DNA of 64,000 bases from Brachycybe producta. Lineage: Eukaryota > Arthropoda > Diplopoda > Playtdesmida > Andrognathidae. The notes beneath the pieces are model-generated. The model ran no database searches and had not been told where the DNA came from. It was given only the letters and a program-made list of their open reading frames with translations. The translations under genes and the position numbers were made by a program. Below are positions 47,976 to 61,309 of this stretch, piece after piece. The stretch's first letter is position 1; the number at the start of each line of letters is the position of its first letter. The DNA lies in contig JAUPFP010000054.1 of the NCBI GenBank assembly GCA_036925085.1, forward strand, positions 682,001 through 746,000, written 5' to 3'.

Positions 47976-48687
47976 CTGTTACACTTCTGAAACTTTGTAA
48001 TAACCAGAGTTTTGAAAATCAGCTGTTCGTAAAACTTTTTAATGTAAATGTGCTGTTTCGTATGTGTTTGTGTTTTATTTGCCACAATTTGGGTCCAAAA
48101 TTGTCAAAACCAGGAAATTGTTTCTCTTTCTCTTCGTTAATCAAATGTGTAAAAAAAAAACAATTTCTCGAAATGATTTAAAATATTTCTTTCAATAATA
48201 ATATTTTGTCCCAGAAAAGAAAACTAAATGGGCTCATTAGTTGTTGTTTTTATGTTCATATAAATGTATACCAACTCTAAAAAAAAGAGAAAGATATATT
48301 CGGTTATCAATTATATAAATCTGTTGTTTGTTTGTCTGTTCGTGTATGTTAATTTATGCATACATAATTAATTACATTCTGTCTGTTTGCTATTCTAATG
48401 ACATTTCTTTGTTCTTTTTTTTTTCGTAATTATTGTTTTTTGTTGCTATTTGTCCCATTTTTTTCTCTTTGACTTCCAATTTTAATAATTATTAGTCAAA
48501 ATTTCTGTCCCATTTTCTCACCCGCTGCTCCTTGACCCACTCATGGCCCCCTACGGCCCTCTGCATCCACCCACTTTTTTTTGGCCCCCAGTTCCACCCA
48601 CTGCCACTTGGTCTATCAGCTCCATTTCGGCAATGTTAATAAACAAAATATTGATGGTTATAAAACTTATGTTAAATTTCTTCTTTA
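47976..48687. other. No gene recognised
   Basis: AT-rich spacer with a family A right-arm scrap near 48012 (GAAAATCAGCTGTTCGTAAA) and a C-rich run at 48520-48610. Confidence 0.5.
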
Positions 48688-49165
48688 TTGATATCATACA
48701 AAAAAGGTATTGGGGTCCTATTGTGGTCGTTATTCGACATCGTTATTCAACGGTATGCATATACTGACAGCGTATCGTCTATGCTCCAAGAGCTAGAATG
48801 GGAATCATTAGCAGGCCGAAGAAATGAGCAAAGCCTCGCTCTTCTGGGACGTTTGCTGTCTTGTGATAACATTACCCTGCTTAATGGTTTACTAACTAGA
48901 AATCCTCGTAAAGGTAGATTTGGGCATTCAAAAACTTTCAAAGAATTAATGGCTAGGACTGATGCATATTTTTGGTCTTTTCTTCCTAATGTTATTAGAC
49001 TATGGAATTCTCTTCCTGTGAATAGTTCTTTGTTAGGACGATTTCAATTTCATGATGATGTCTTATTTTTAAATAATGACAATCAGTCATGATTGGGAGC
49101 AATCCCTCCCTGCCACATGGCTTTCGAGCTGATTGCAGGTGTATTTAATTGAATTGAATTATTGC
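48688..49165 (+). pseudogene. Non-LTR retrotransposon, 3' fragment of the RT ORF
   Basis: 134 codons to TGA at about 49092. The pattern SVSSMLQELEWESLAGRR followed by FLPNVIRLWNSLP is typical of the C-terminal tail of non-LTR retrotransposon ORF2 proteins. The fingers, palm and endonuclease are missing, so this is a 5'-truncated dead copy. It ends in short repeats of TTGAATTGAATTA, as seen at the 3' ends of some such elements. The clade is not determined. Confidence 0.7.
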
Positions 49166-49399
49166 GAGACAAATTCATGAATAACCGAATGTGTGATTAC
49201 TAATTAGATTGTAAATTTCGATATAATTAATCGGTAAAGTTATGACAAAGGCAAAAAAAATGCTTTTTTTTTTCAATCAAAGGTACTTTTTAGATGCTAA
49301 AATTTTAGGACAGCTTATTTCTATGATAGATTTCAAGCCTCTAAACAGTCTTTTTGATAAGTTGCCTATTTAACAGGTTCCTATTAAATTTGTTTTAAA

Positions 49400-49715
49400 G
49401 GGTCAATTTTAAAGAAATTAGAAAATGTTTTAGAAACTAGAAGGATAACAATCATTTCTGGGTATTTTCATGTTGCTATCTTTCAAAATAAACTTTTTAT
49501 GTCAGTTTGACAAAATAACCCAACTTTAAGCAGACGACAATTTTTTTTAATTTTTCGCCATAAAAAGTTTATTTTTCAATATGCCAAAATGAAAATACTC
49601 ATAAGTGATTGAGCTACCCTTCTAGTTTTTAACAGACTTTCAAGTTTCTATTAATTTTACTTCTGAAAAGCAGAATAATTAAGAGTACATCAATAAGCTG
49701 TTCAGAAATTATATT
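49400..49715. repeat. Family A MITE, left end truncated
   Basis: TTTTAGAAACTAGAAGGATA and TGTTGCTATCTTTCAAAATA; right GAGCTACCCTTCTAGTTTTT and AATAAGCTGTTCAGAAATTA. Confidence 0.75.
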
Positions 49716-49753
49716 AAAAAGTTTTTGTTTTCCCCGCGAATTTCTATGACATT

Positions 49754-49885
49754 CAATTGTGCCCAGCATTAGAATTTCTTTTGCTCCGCCCTTTTATGAA
49801 CGACATCAATTTCTAATTGGTTTGTTACTTGGTCTGACGTCATAAAAAGGCGGAGTAAAAGAAATTTTAATGCTGGGCACAATTG
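49754..49885. repeat. 132-bp inverted-repeat element (family E) upstream of GOLGA3
   Basis: Arms of 46 bp: CAATTGTGCCCAGCATTA... (49754-49799) against ...TAATGCTGGGCACAATTG (49840-49885), with few mismatches. The arms contain CTCCGCCCTTTTATGA; TGACGTCA (CRE) lies at 49835-49842 at the inner edge. A related element of similar length lies in the NF1 promoter (28472-28600). Confidence 0.75.
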
Positions 49886-50074
49886 CCTGTATTTCTATGT
49901 GGTTTTGTTTACGTAATCTATCGCTAGATGGCGCTAAGATTTTTTGTGTTGCTAATTTGTCCGTTGCGTGGCGCTGTAGCGGCTTTTAAAGATGGAAGCG
50001 GCCACGTCTGCATCTTCTTCTCTGTGTGTTATTCTCCAACAACCTCTTGTTTCACCTTAATTCCATCTTAAATC
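49886..50074 (+). promoter_or_regulatory. GOLGA3 promoter and 5' non-coding exon
   Basis: The non-coding first exon ends at 50074 (AATC followed by GTAAGT, a strong donor). Upstream, CGCTAGATGGCGCT at about 49923 resembles the insect-type CTCF core. The exon contains a 22-codon upstream ORF (49992-50060). The transcription start is not located; the exon assignment rests on the donor and on the acceptor at 50665. Confidence 0.5.
49992..50060 (+). CDS. Upstream ORF in GOLGA3 leader
   Basis: ATG in AAAGATGGAAGCGG, 22 codons to TAA, wholly inside the presumed first exon. If the transcript starts upstream of it, it would precede the main ATG at 50769. Confidence 0.35.
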   Translation: MEAATSASSSLCVILQQPLVSP

Positions 50075-50768
50075 GTAAGTTTATAATATTTATTTTATTT
50101 ATTCGTTTTCAATGAAACACAATTTTCACGTTTTGCGTTTAAAGTAAATGTTTTATTTTGTAAAAGTAACGAAACTGTCGGCCTATTTGTAGTGTATACA
50201 TACGAAGCGCAGAACAGATGGTGACCTCTAGCGGTGGTTACGTGTCAGATGATTGCGTCTTTTTTATCGTCACTTATGAAACTTAACGCGCGAACTTTTT
50301 TTTATGTTTAACCTCTTTATTTGACCTCAATTCATTCACAATTTTCTCCTCCAATTGCATTCACTCGATAGAGAGAGAGAGAGAGAGACCCTGTTAGAGG
50401 CGCGCACGTGTTTGTGTGGCCAGTGGGGTGGGTGTCTATGACGTCATCATTGTGATCAGCTGTTGGCCACCTGTAGGTTTTCAATGGCCGTCAATTTCAA
50501 TGGAATTGAATAGGAGGGGAACACAAATCACTTTATTGCTGTTATTATTACTAACAAATAAATTAACCAAATATTAACTCATAACGCAAACGTTAATGTT
50601 CTTAATGATAACATTATATTAAACGTTTTTTTTATTTACTATTATTTTAATTCATAAATTTACAGACGAAGAGAACCTGAAATAAAAGAGAGAAAGAAAA
50701 AAAAACGCCACAAAAACAAAGTAAAAATAGAGAGATGAGATCCGAAGTTTATTCTTCTCGTTGTCATA

Positions 50769-53700
50769 ATGGAAAAAACGGAAGATCGAGATGAAGACCA
50801 CGAAACGAATCGTAAAAATAGAGGAAAACGAACGAATTTAGGTTTCAAACTAACTCAATAACTAACAACACTTAAGGTGGTTTTGAAGCTGTAAACAATT
50901 CTTGATTTGTTCTTTCAGATGCAATATTGAAAGGAAACTAGAAGGCAGTAGCTGAATTTTCATGTTGATATCTTTCATAATAAGCTTTTAAAGTTGGATC
51001 ATTTTCTAACTGACATAAAAAGCTTTATTTTGAACGATATCAACATGAAAATATCATCTTAATTAATTGAACTACGTACACTTCTAGTTTCTAACACACT
51101 TTTAATTTCTCCTTAGTGTTATTCTTCTGAAACGTAGAATAAATAAGTTCGAAAATAACCTGTGCATAAAACATCTTTAATAGACGAAATTGAAAGTGGA
51201 TTAGAAACTATAGAAGGGTCGTCGCAGTCACTTAAGATGTGTGTTTTCCTGTTGCTATCTTTCAAAATAAACTTTTTTATGTTTGACAAAATAACCTAAC
51301 TTTAAGCAGACGATATTTTTGTAATTTGTGTCTGTAAAAAGTTTATTTTGAAATATTTCAACATTAAAATACTCTCTTTAAGTGATGGAGCTACCCTTCT
51401 AGTTTCTAAAATACACTGTCTAGTTTTTTTTTTAATTTTGCTCTTCTGAAAGGCAAAATAATTAGAATTTGAAAATCAGTTGTTCACAAACCATCTTAAC
51501 CGGTACTTTTTTCGATTAGAAGCCGCTTAGCCTCTATGTATGAGCTTGTATAGCTTTTTTTTTTGCCTTGTATAACAATTTTGCAGCCTTGACTTGGAGG
51601 CTAGCAGCAACTAATCGAAAGAACAGATCTTCCCTTTTATAACTGGTAAAAGTTACAAAACGAAAGTTCTGATGTTGGCTTTTTTTCGTTGTTTATTTAG
51701 ATTTGGAATGGGATTTATCCGATCGTGGTCGTCGCTCTCCGGTTCCAATCCACATTCTGAATCGTCGTCCTCTGCCTACTTCTTCTTCGTCACCACGAGA
51801 GAACGGTAAAACGAGAGACGTCGAAGGAAGGACGTCCGAAGAGAATATTAAAGGAGCGATAACAACGAAGAATTTTGCACCCAATTGGTGGCCTACTGAG
51901 GATTTTGCTTATCCTGGAATACCTTTTCAGGTTTATATCTTCGTAAAACAAGAAGATTTTTTATTAGAACGGAACTTTCTTAAAATACGGAAAAGCACAG
52001 AGAAAAAAAATAATATTTGCATAAGAAAAACATGAAAGCGAATAAAAGGTTTTGAAAGACGGGAGAAAAACGTCGAATTTATGCAAATGCAGAATAAAAC
52101 ACGGATATTTGGGCAAAGAAAACACGGAAAAGTTTTTAAAATGCACCGAAAAAGGTGTAAAAATGGGGAAACACGCATTCTAAATGCTTTTTTTTGTGTG
52201 TGTTTTTTGCATGTTTCTGTGGTTTCCTAAATATTTTATTTGTTCATGTTAATTTTCGCCTCTTTTTCGTGTTTAAGTCTGACCCAAACTTTTTTGTTTC
52301 AGGTTGCGAAATATCTTTGTGAATCGAATCCGGACATTCTAGATAGAATGGAAGCTGTGCTTCACGAGAGCGGAACGAAGTCGTCTGCTGCCGCGACAAT
52401 CGAACGTTCTTTCGTTCCGATTCGATCGTCTCTTCAACACTTGGGTATGTCAACGAACGTCCTCGCTTTGCAGGAATCGGTTATTGGTGAGACATTTTTT
52501 GTAATTTTTTGAATTTCTTGTCTGAAAAGCAACCAAATACCCTTAAGCGATTGAGCTACCCTTCTAGTTTATAAAGCATTTTTAAGTTTCTCTTCATTTA
52601 ACGCAACTTTAAGTTGGCCAAAAGAAAGTTTCTAAGCGTTTTCCAGTATCTTTTAAACAAAATTTTATTTCCTGCCGTTTTCCATGACCGTATCCGTTTG
52701 ATTCTTGATTGCAGATGGTCGTAAAATTGCAGTTTCTTCAACTCCCGACGTCGTTGCTCAAGTTGGAAACGACGTGAAGCATAATTCTGTTTTAGTGGAC
52801 AAAACGAAACGAGATTCAGTATCGATATCATCGCCGGTATCGAGAAAGAGTTCCGAATGTGAGTCGGAAAGAGAACTTTATCGCTTTCCGAAAGAACGTA
52901 TAACGACGACGGTCGAGAGACGTTCTTGGCTTTCGGCCCCAGGTAAAGAAACTTTTGTTTCACCATCAACGGACGATCACGATCGTTCCGAGAGGGGAAG
53001 TATCGGTAGCTGTCATTCGATTTCTAGTTACGATCGAGGACCTTCTGGTCTCGAAAACCACCTAAAGATCTCTTCTTCCGAGCGTCGATCTGTTATTTCG
53101 GACGTTGAATCAGTTTATTCTGAGCATTACGAACTAGATTCAAATTATTCCGAGAGGCTTGAAAGCCAGTCGAACATGTCGACGGTTTCCGAAGTGAGTG
53201 GTCTCGAAGAGGAGATGTTTCGAATCAAAAAGTTGCTTCTCGAAACTCCGTCTCCTCCATCCGACTGTGTTACTCGTGATAGTTACGGAACGAAATTGAA
53301 TAGTTACGGATCTCATCTGGACGTTTTACGTGAAAAAGCTGCTCTCGAAGGACAATTGGAGGCTCTTCGTATAGATTTAGAGAAGGGATGTGAAGATCGG
53401 ACTCAGCTTCAAGCACAGTTGGCAGCTACGAAAGCCGAATTGAACACGAAAAAGGCATTGGCTCGATCTTCGAAGCAAGATCTAGAGAATTTGCAGCGTA
53501 TGCTTGGTGACGTGTCACGTAAGCTTCACGATTCTGAAGATTTGGTCGTCGGACTTAGAGAAGCTTTAGAGGTGAAGGTCGCTGAAGTGGCTCAGTGTCG
53601 AGTCGAAGTTCAAGAGGCAGAGTCGGAAGCTCAACAATTGAGAATCGCGATGCAGGAGATGAAAGTCGAAGCCGAATCGAGAGAAGGAGCGGTCAAAGGA

Positions 53701-56700
53701 CTGAAGAGCAAAGTGGTTGAACTTCACGTTGCCGTTCAGAGTGAATCTCAGGCGAAGTCTCGAACCGAAAGTGAACTTCAAACTGCGAGAAGCGAAATCG
53801 CGTCCGAATCGAAAATGAAAGAATGGTACAAGAAGCAGGTGCAAGACTTACAGGCAACCAAAAGTCAAGCACAGCAGGAAGTTGTTACATTGATGGCCGA
53901 GAAAGTGGACAGAACGACGACGATTGAACGTTTACGTTTCGAAAGTGACCAGTTACGTCGTCAACTGGCCGAGATGCAACAGAGAGCAGTACGAGAAAAA
54001 GAAGGGCTCCTTCGGCACCTCGAAGTTATTGAAGCCGACGTTCGAGAACGAGAAGCAACTTACCAACAGATGCAACAAGATCGCGGATCGGTAGACGCGA
54101 TCGTCATGCAACGTATGAAGAAGGTCGAAGCAGATCGTGCGAGGCTAGCCGAAGAGTCCTTCTCGAGAACGCAGCTCGAACATCAATTGGATGTTGTACG
54201 AAGCGAATTGGAATCACGTAACGAGACTCAGGCCAAGTTAGAAAACGAATTCGTGCAGCTCATGAAGCAGATGACCATCTTTCAAAAGACTTTATCGGAA
54301 AAAGAGCTCGATATTCAAGCGGCTAACGAAAGATGTACAGAACTCGATGGAAAGAATCACGAATTGAAGGCACTTTTGAGTAATCGTGAGGAACAGTTGG
54401 TGGAGTTACGTAAGGAGAAAACGACGGCCGAGGTCGGACTCGCAACAGCCGCCAGAGAAAAAAACGAAATGGACACTGCGTTGGTTGACGTCAGGTCGAA
54501 CGTCATGAAATTGGATGGTCGATTGTGTCAGATGAGAGATGAGCTCTTAGAAAAGAGTCGAATGGTCGAGATGCTCCTTCACGATAAAGCCGCTCTCGAA
54601 GAAGATATAAGGAGTAAAGATTTGTCTTTAGAACACGGAAAGAAAAGAGAATCGAGGCTCGTAGAAGAAATCGACGTACTCAGAGATGAGTTACGACAGT
54701 CGCAGTTACAAACTGCTAAGCTTCTTGCCGAACTCGACGGAGGCCACGATGAGCTTTCGAAAGAAAAAGAGGCTTTTAGTAGAATTTCGACTGATTTAGA
54801 TCGACTTGTTGCTGAAAACGCAGTTTTACGAGAAAAAATTCACGTTCTAGAGGATTTTAACGTAAGCGGAAAGACTTGTAGCGACTTGAGTATGAAATTG
54901 AGCAAGGAATTGGCCGAAGTTAAGAGTACACTTGCTGGAAAAGAGAGCCATATCGTTAAATTAGAGCGTGAGATTTACGAGCTGCAGATAAAGTACAAGG
55001 AAGAGACGAAAGTGGCCGAAGAACAACTACGGAACGGAAGTGTAACTCCGAATGAGGCAGATACACACGTTCAGCTACTTCAAGAGAAGTTAGTCGAGAA
55101 GGAAGAAGTCATAAACAGGTTGATCTCGTCCGTGAAAGAAACCGAATCGAAGGTTGAATCACTTAAAGGTGAAAATGGGCAGCTTAGAGAACACATATCT
55201 TGGAATAGAACGGAATCCGCTTGTCAGACGCACTTTGACGACGATGAATTTCTGTTTGCAAAACAGAATAACAGCATGAAATCTTGTGGAACTCTTGCGG
55301 AGTTTGGTACTCAAACCGAAAACTGGCCCGAAGGTGTTACGTCTTATCGTCAACGACTTGCTCAGACCGAAGAACTTTTAGCCGAAGTTCAAAATCGAAA
55401 CAAGGCTCAACATCGAAGATACGAGTCTAATATTGCTCTGTTGACGAGAAAATTGAAGGAAGCTTTGAAAGCGAAGAAGAAACTCGAAATAGAGTTGAAG
55501 GAAAATATCGAGAAGTTATCGGAAGCCGTGAGAGCAACGGCTGTCGAGACGAAAGAAGTTTCATCTTCGGAAACGAAGACTAATAGCCACAACAGAGAGA
55601 CGAAACTTCATTACTTTCGAAAAAGGATTACGATCATGGAGAAAAAACTGGAAGAAATGCATAGGTTGTACTCGGAAGAAAGACAGAGAGCGGATCGCTG
55701 TGAAGAGTTACTGATTGGTGTCGAAAAAGAGAAAGGCCGACTTCACGGTGAGACTATTACAGACGGTTATTATAAGAATTTAGTTGTTAATTGTTTGGTT
55801 TTTGCTTCAGCTTTGTTCGAGAGCAATGCGGCATTGAAGCAACAGACTTTACATTTGGAAGCAGCGTTGTCCGAGCAAGAAAACACGTCTCAGGAACTCG
55901 ATGTATTGGCCAAAGATTCTACCGAACGGAAAGAACAAGAAGAGATCTTAAGATTGCAGCAAGTACGACAACTGGAAGAGAAACTTCAAAAGGAACAATT
56001 GACGAATAAAGATTTAAGAAAACAGGTAAATACATTTTGCTAATTTAATATTAGTTATCTTCTAAAGAATATTTGTTTCTTTAAGATCTTCAAGGAGAAA
56101 TGTGAATCGAAAGGTTTACGAAAGACGATATCGAACATGAAGAGCGCTTTGGAAGAGACAACAAAACTCTTAGAAGCAAGCAAGAGACAAATCGTTAACC
56201 TCGAGCGAGAGGTCGAGCAACAAAGAGAGATCGTTTATCGTCATCGAGAAGAACTCTCGAACGTACGGAACCAGATGACTCTCGGCAAAACGGAACTCGA
56301 AAATCTACGAAAGGAAGTTGACGAATGTAGAGCCAAGGATGCTTTACTTGCAGATCAATTAAATGTAACTTTTTATTACGTCTTTCTTTCTCTTAATGGT
56401 TAAAAATGTTTGGTTTTTGTTTTATATTTCAAGACTTTCAGTTGGCATCTTCATCAAAAGAATCAAGAAATCGGTTGTTTTAAAGATCAAGAGAAAGGTG
56501 CCGTAGAGAGGCAACGTTTAGAACTGGAAGCAGCCGAGAAAGCCATCTCGGAAGCTAGAAAAGAACTCGATCTCGTTAAACTAGAACTTCAAGCTTGTAT
56601 GAAGGAGAAGTTTTCGTATCAAGCCAAAATGACTGAGATGAGAGCGGCTCTAAAAGTTAGCGTCGAACGAAAAAAGGTTCTTACGACATTTTTATTTGCA

Positions 56701-57085
56701 GTCGTACGTTTTTTACTCTTAGTTTTCTGTTTTTTAGTTACGTTCACTCGAGTCCGATCGTACGTCAACTATCATCGATCAAAGTGGTTCTAACGTTTTA
56801 GAATTGAAGCTTCCAGAATCTCCGACTCCTTACGACGAATCCGTAATAGCTTCGCTTCTCGAACAGAGTTTGTGTCTTCCAGAAAGCCGGTTTGTTTTAA
56901 TTTTTTTTTTTTTTTACGTGTTAAACGTTCACGTTGAGTACGAAAGAGAGAGAGAGGGAGAGATTTTAAGTTTCTGTCTTTTCAGACCGTTGAATAATCT
57001 TCAAGTTTGCCTTAATACGTTGAAACAGGAAATGGCTATCTTGCAACAACAACTCTTAGATCATGGTGACGGTAATAATAAGTGA
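50769..57085 (+). CDS. GOLGA3: Golgin subfamily A member 3 (golgin-160)
   Basis: Nine coding exons: 50769-50841, 51701-51930, 52303-52486, 52715-55747, 55811-56025, 56086-56364, 56434-56676, 56738-56889, 56986-57085. All phases agree; 1502 residues (human about 1498). Residues 1-370 are Ser-rich and disordered; the rest is a long coiled coil. Diagnostic matches to human: EGQLEAL followed by LQAQLAA, LMKQMTIFQKTL, YESNIALLTRKLKEALKAK, and the C-terminus PLNNLQVCLNTLKQEMAILQ (human PLKNLNSCLQQLKQEM). It is a peripheral Golgi tether on the cytosolic face by family knowledge. The non-coding exon 1 joins at 50666. Start chosen as the first ATG of exon 2. Confidence 0.9.
50873..51179. repeat. Family A MITE in GOLGA3 intron 2
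   Basis: TTAAGGTGGTTTTGAAGCTG left end, TTGTTCTTTCAGATGC, and right arm ending CATAAAACATCTTTA. Confidence 0.75.
51184..51499. repeat. Second family A MITE in GOLGA3 intron 2
   Basis: TTAGAAACTATAGAAGGGTC; right end GAAAATCAGTTGTTCACAAA then CCATCTTAA. Confidence 0.75.
52536..52605. repeat. Family A MITE fragment, GOLGA3 intron 4
   Basis: ATACCCTTAAGCGATTGAGC followed by TACCCTTCTAGTTTATAAAG: right arm only. Confidence 0.6.
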
Positions 57086-57587
57086 TAAATCGACACAATC
57101 GGATGTTTTTCTTCGAATAGAGGTTTTATTTATAAACAAAATTCCATTTTTTAAGATAAAAAACAAAATGCCAAAGATGTTCGTAATCAAGTTTGATTAC
57201 GAAGTTCCTAGTCAAACGTCAAGATGAGGGTTTTTTTTTAAAAATCTGTTTTGTGTCTTTAATTGTGAACTCGATCGATATTTTAATTAGAGAAAAATGC
57301 GTCATTTCCAATTTTAACTTCTTTTTTTTTAAATCACAGAGTGATTAGTTGATAAATGATGGAAATTTCAAAATTAGCTTTTTATATGAGATGTATCCCA
57401 GATATATTTTATTTGAACGTAATTTCAAGAGTTTTTAGGGTTTTTTAAAAAAGCTTTTTAGAAGCAAATTTTAAAAGAAGTTCGAAGTTTATTTTAATTT
57501 GGAAGAGTTTAAAAGCAGTTTCCAAATGACGAAAAGTTATGTTTTCTTTTAAAGCAACTAAAAAAGTAATAAATGAAAACGTTTCTG
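57086..57587. other. GOLGA3 3' UTR and flank
   Basis: AT-rich, no further coding exon seen. The polyadenylation site could not be fixed. Confidence 0.4.
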
Positions 57588-58025
57588 TAATTCTGATTGT
57601 TTTGCCTTTCAGAATCAAACATTAGAAGAAGCTTAAAAGTTATAGAAACTAGAAGAGTAACTGAATCACTTGAGATGTTTTATAAACATCCGATTGTCGA
57701 ACTTCGTTTTTATTTAATGTTACAGAAGAGCAACACTAAAGAGACATTAAAACTGTTTTAAATACTAGAACGGTATCTGGATCACTTTTTATGGTATTTT
57801 CATTGTTAATGTCTTTCAAAATTAACTTTTTTTAAACGATAACTAAAAATATATATTTGAGTCAATTTTAGAAATGAAAATCAACATGAAAATGCCTATA
57901 ACTTAGTGATTGAGCTACCCTTCTAGTGTCTGTAACATTTTCAAGTTTCTCGTTATTTCTGATCCTGAAGGACAGAATAACGAGAGTTCGAGAAGCATTT
58001 TCACTTTAAAACTACCGAAAACGTT
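57588..58025. repeat. Family A MITE with extra left-arm fragment
   Basis: Left fragment 57588-57680 (TTTTGCCTTTCAGAATCAAA; AACTAGAAGAGTAACTGAAT), then a copy to about 58025 with GGACAGAATAACGAGAGTTC and ACTTTAAAACTACCG. Confidence 0.65.
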
Positions 58026-59103
58026 GTTTAGGTTTTGTCAGAAAAAGTTTATTTAAAACAAATAAATGTCATTAAAATCGCATTAATAATTTTTTTTTAC
58101 TCTTTTTAATTCTGAAATTAAACTTCGAACTCGATTTGAAATTGAAGCTAAAATTTTAAAGATAGTTTCTTCTCGATTATTTCATGAAGTTTGTGTAATT
58201 TTTGTTTGGTCTTGTTAATTGTGATGTGGTGAAGGAATTTTATTGGCTAATTTTTAAAACTGGTGCCTTAATATTTGTGCTCAAATGTTTAGATGTTGCG
58301 TCGTCTCTCTTTGCGATCTGATTGTCTTGTCCTTTATTACAAATGCTTCCAAATGAATAGAATGAAGTTTTGCTTTCTTACTTCCGTAAAAATGACTTCC
58401 AAAATGTGTTTTCCAGAAGAAGAAAAAAAAAACAATTTCATAAATGACTGAAACAGAATTCCAGAATTTTTATTTCTAAATGTTTTAATTAAGAAAAAGA
58501 CGAAATTGTTTAGGAGATGACGGAGCAATTCGTATTTAATCTGACCATCCACAAAATTTAATTTTGACAAATCTCGTACGATCTCGAGATTCGCGAGCCG
58601 AATCGGAAACGTCTCGGTTCAAATAAATTACTATCAAGTATATAAAATTCCAGAAAAAATGTATTTAGCTACATCATATATATATTATATAAGTATAGTA
58701 TGAAAAACAACTTTTTTTTCTCCAATTTTTGTTGTTGTCTTAATTTATCTCTTATAAATATTCTTGTTGGTGTTTTTATCAACTTATGTCTTTCTCGTCC
58801 CAATCAATAAACTTAAAAAGCACTGGTTGTCGTAATAGACAGTCGCAAAAGTGAATTGATGGCTTTTCCCCGACACTTGTTTTTCTTCGAAACACGACAA
58901 AAGTGACAAGTTTACTGTCATCGTTTTAATGACAACATAAAAAATAGTGGATTTTGTTATCGTGTCAAGTAGTAGAATTTCTATTGATTTTAGTTTTTGA
59001 TGTTGTACGTAATCGTATCATTGTTCTAATAGCCACCTATGAGTTATATAGGAGAGAGTATGGTATTAGAGAAAAAAAAAAAGAGGTCGTAATAACGTCC
59101 TCT
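58026..59103. other. No gene recognised
   Basis: AT-rich intergenic DNA. An AATAAA at about 58806 is present but not tied to a transcript. The minus-strand frame at 58337-58570 is not convincing. Confidence 0.5.
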
Positions 59104-59447
59104 TAGAGCGTTCACTAACGAGCGACATTTAGTGGTCGAGATTTACTGTATAAAGTTGTCGGTATGTCTCCAAAACAAAAGTGAGAAGTGGTCCTTGTGG
59201 AGGGTTGAAACACACAGACCACTTTTGGTGGTCGATTTCGACTGCAAAATGAAATCGTTTTGTTGCCAAAACCGACCACATCGAATCTTACTATAATAAA
59301 TTTATTGAAACCACAGCTCAGCCGCATGCATCTTCGTTTTACAGTTGAATTTGACCACCAAAAGTTGTTTTTGTGCCAATGGCCTGAATTGTAACAAGTT
59401 GCAGTCCATCTCAACCACTAAAAGTGGCTCATTCGTGAATGCCCTTA
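59104..59447. repeat. Family C MITE, longest copy, with outer inverted ends
   Basis: Outer ends AGCGTTCACTAACGAGCGAC and GTGGCTCATTCGTGAATGC are inverted repeats with mismatches, as are TTTAGTGGTCGAGAT and TCTCAACCACTAAA. Inner family C blocks GACCACTTTTGGTGGTCGAT and TTGACCACCAAAAGTTG. It is flanked on both sides by CTTAG, a possible target duplication. Confidence 0.65.
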
Positions 59448-59779
59448 GCTCGTAATTTACTTGTTCAAGAAATTTCAAGAAAAAGACGAATTAGTGTTTT
59501 TCATAACTGAATGGATAAATCAGTTTTTATTATTTAATAATCAATCAATCAATTATTATAACATTTTACATAAAATATATTTTTAAAACGGCCAAAAAAA
59601 ATAAAAGTCCAATGAAGGCTTTCTCTTTTCTATGGAGAAACCTTATATTTATAATGTGACATTCATGTTGAATATTGGGGACATTCAGGGTCCTTTCAAA
59701 AGTTAAGGTACAAATTCAAGATGAAAACTTCTTACTTGAATCCTCTAAACAGGGTTACAACAAAGACAAAATCCTGCTT
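59448..59779. other. No gene recognised
   Basis: AT-rich spacer between repeats. Confidence 0.5.
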
Positions 59780-60153
59780 TATTAAAGTGGTTTTAAAGCG
59801 CAAAATGCCTCACAAACACTGATTACATGCATACTGTCTTTCAGGTGCAAAATGAATAGGAACTTGAATGTGCTTAATGCTTTAGAAACTAGAAGGGTAG
59901 CTCAATCACTTAAGAGCATATTTTCATGGTGATAGTTTTCAAAATAAGCTTTTTATGCGAGTTTAAAAATAATTCAACTTTGTTAAATTTCTGTCTAAAA
60001 AATATTTATTTTGAAAGATATCAGCATTAAAATATCCTATGCTACCCTTCTAGTTTCTAAAAAAACACTTTCTAGTTTCTCTTCATTTTTTTCTCTTCTG
60101 AAAGACAAAAATAATTAAGTGTTTTAAAATCAGCTGTTCATAAACCGTTTTAA
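59780..60153. repeat. Family A MITE, full length
   Basis: TTAAAGTGGTTTTAAAGCGC left end, TACTGTCTTTCAGGTGCAAA, GAAACTAGAAGGGTAGCTCA; right end AAAATCAGCTGTTCATAAAC then CGTTTTAAG. Confidence 0.8.
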
Positions 60154-60972
<819 letters not shown>

Positions 60973-61309
60973 TTTTTGTTAATTTACATAATTATCTATA
61001 GAGAAACTGGAAACTAAATTTTTGTCTCAAAATTTGGATCGAGATTGTATTAAAAAAATTAATAATTGTATAATATCAATTAATTATTAATTTGTATTAA
61101 ACAATTTCGAATCTTTGCCCATCACTGATTCTAAGTTTTATTAATTTCTTAATAATTAATTAATATTAATGAATTATTAAGAAGTGTTGGGGCAAATTAC
61201 TATTCAAAATAATTAATTACAATTACTAATTGCCTCATTGAAAAACTAATTAATTACAATTATCAAGTTTTAAAAAATGAAATTAATTACAGTTACTCTT
61301 TTTTCTTCT
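60973..61309. other. No gene recognised
   Basis: AT-rich with repeated AATTAATTA motifs. Confidence 0.5.
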
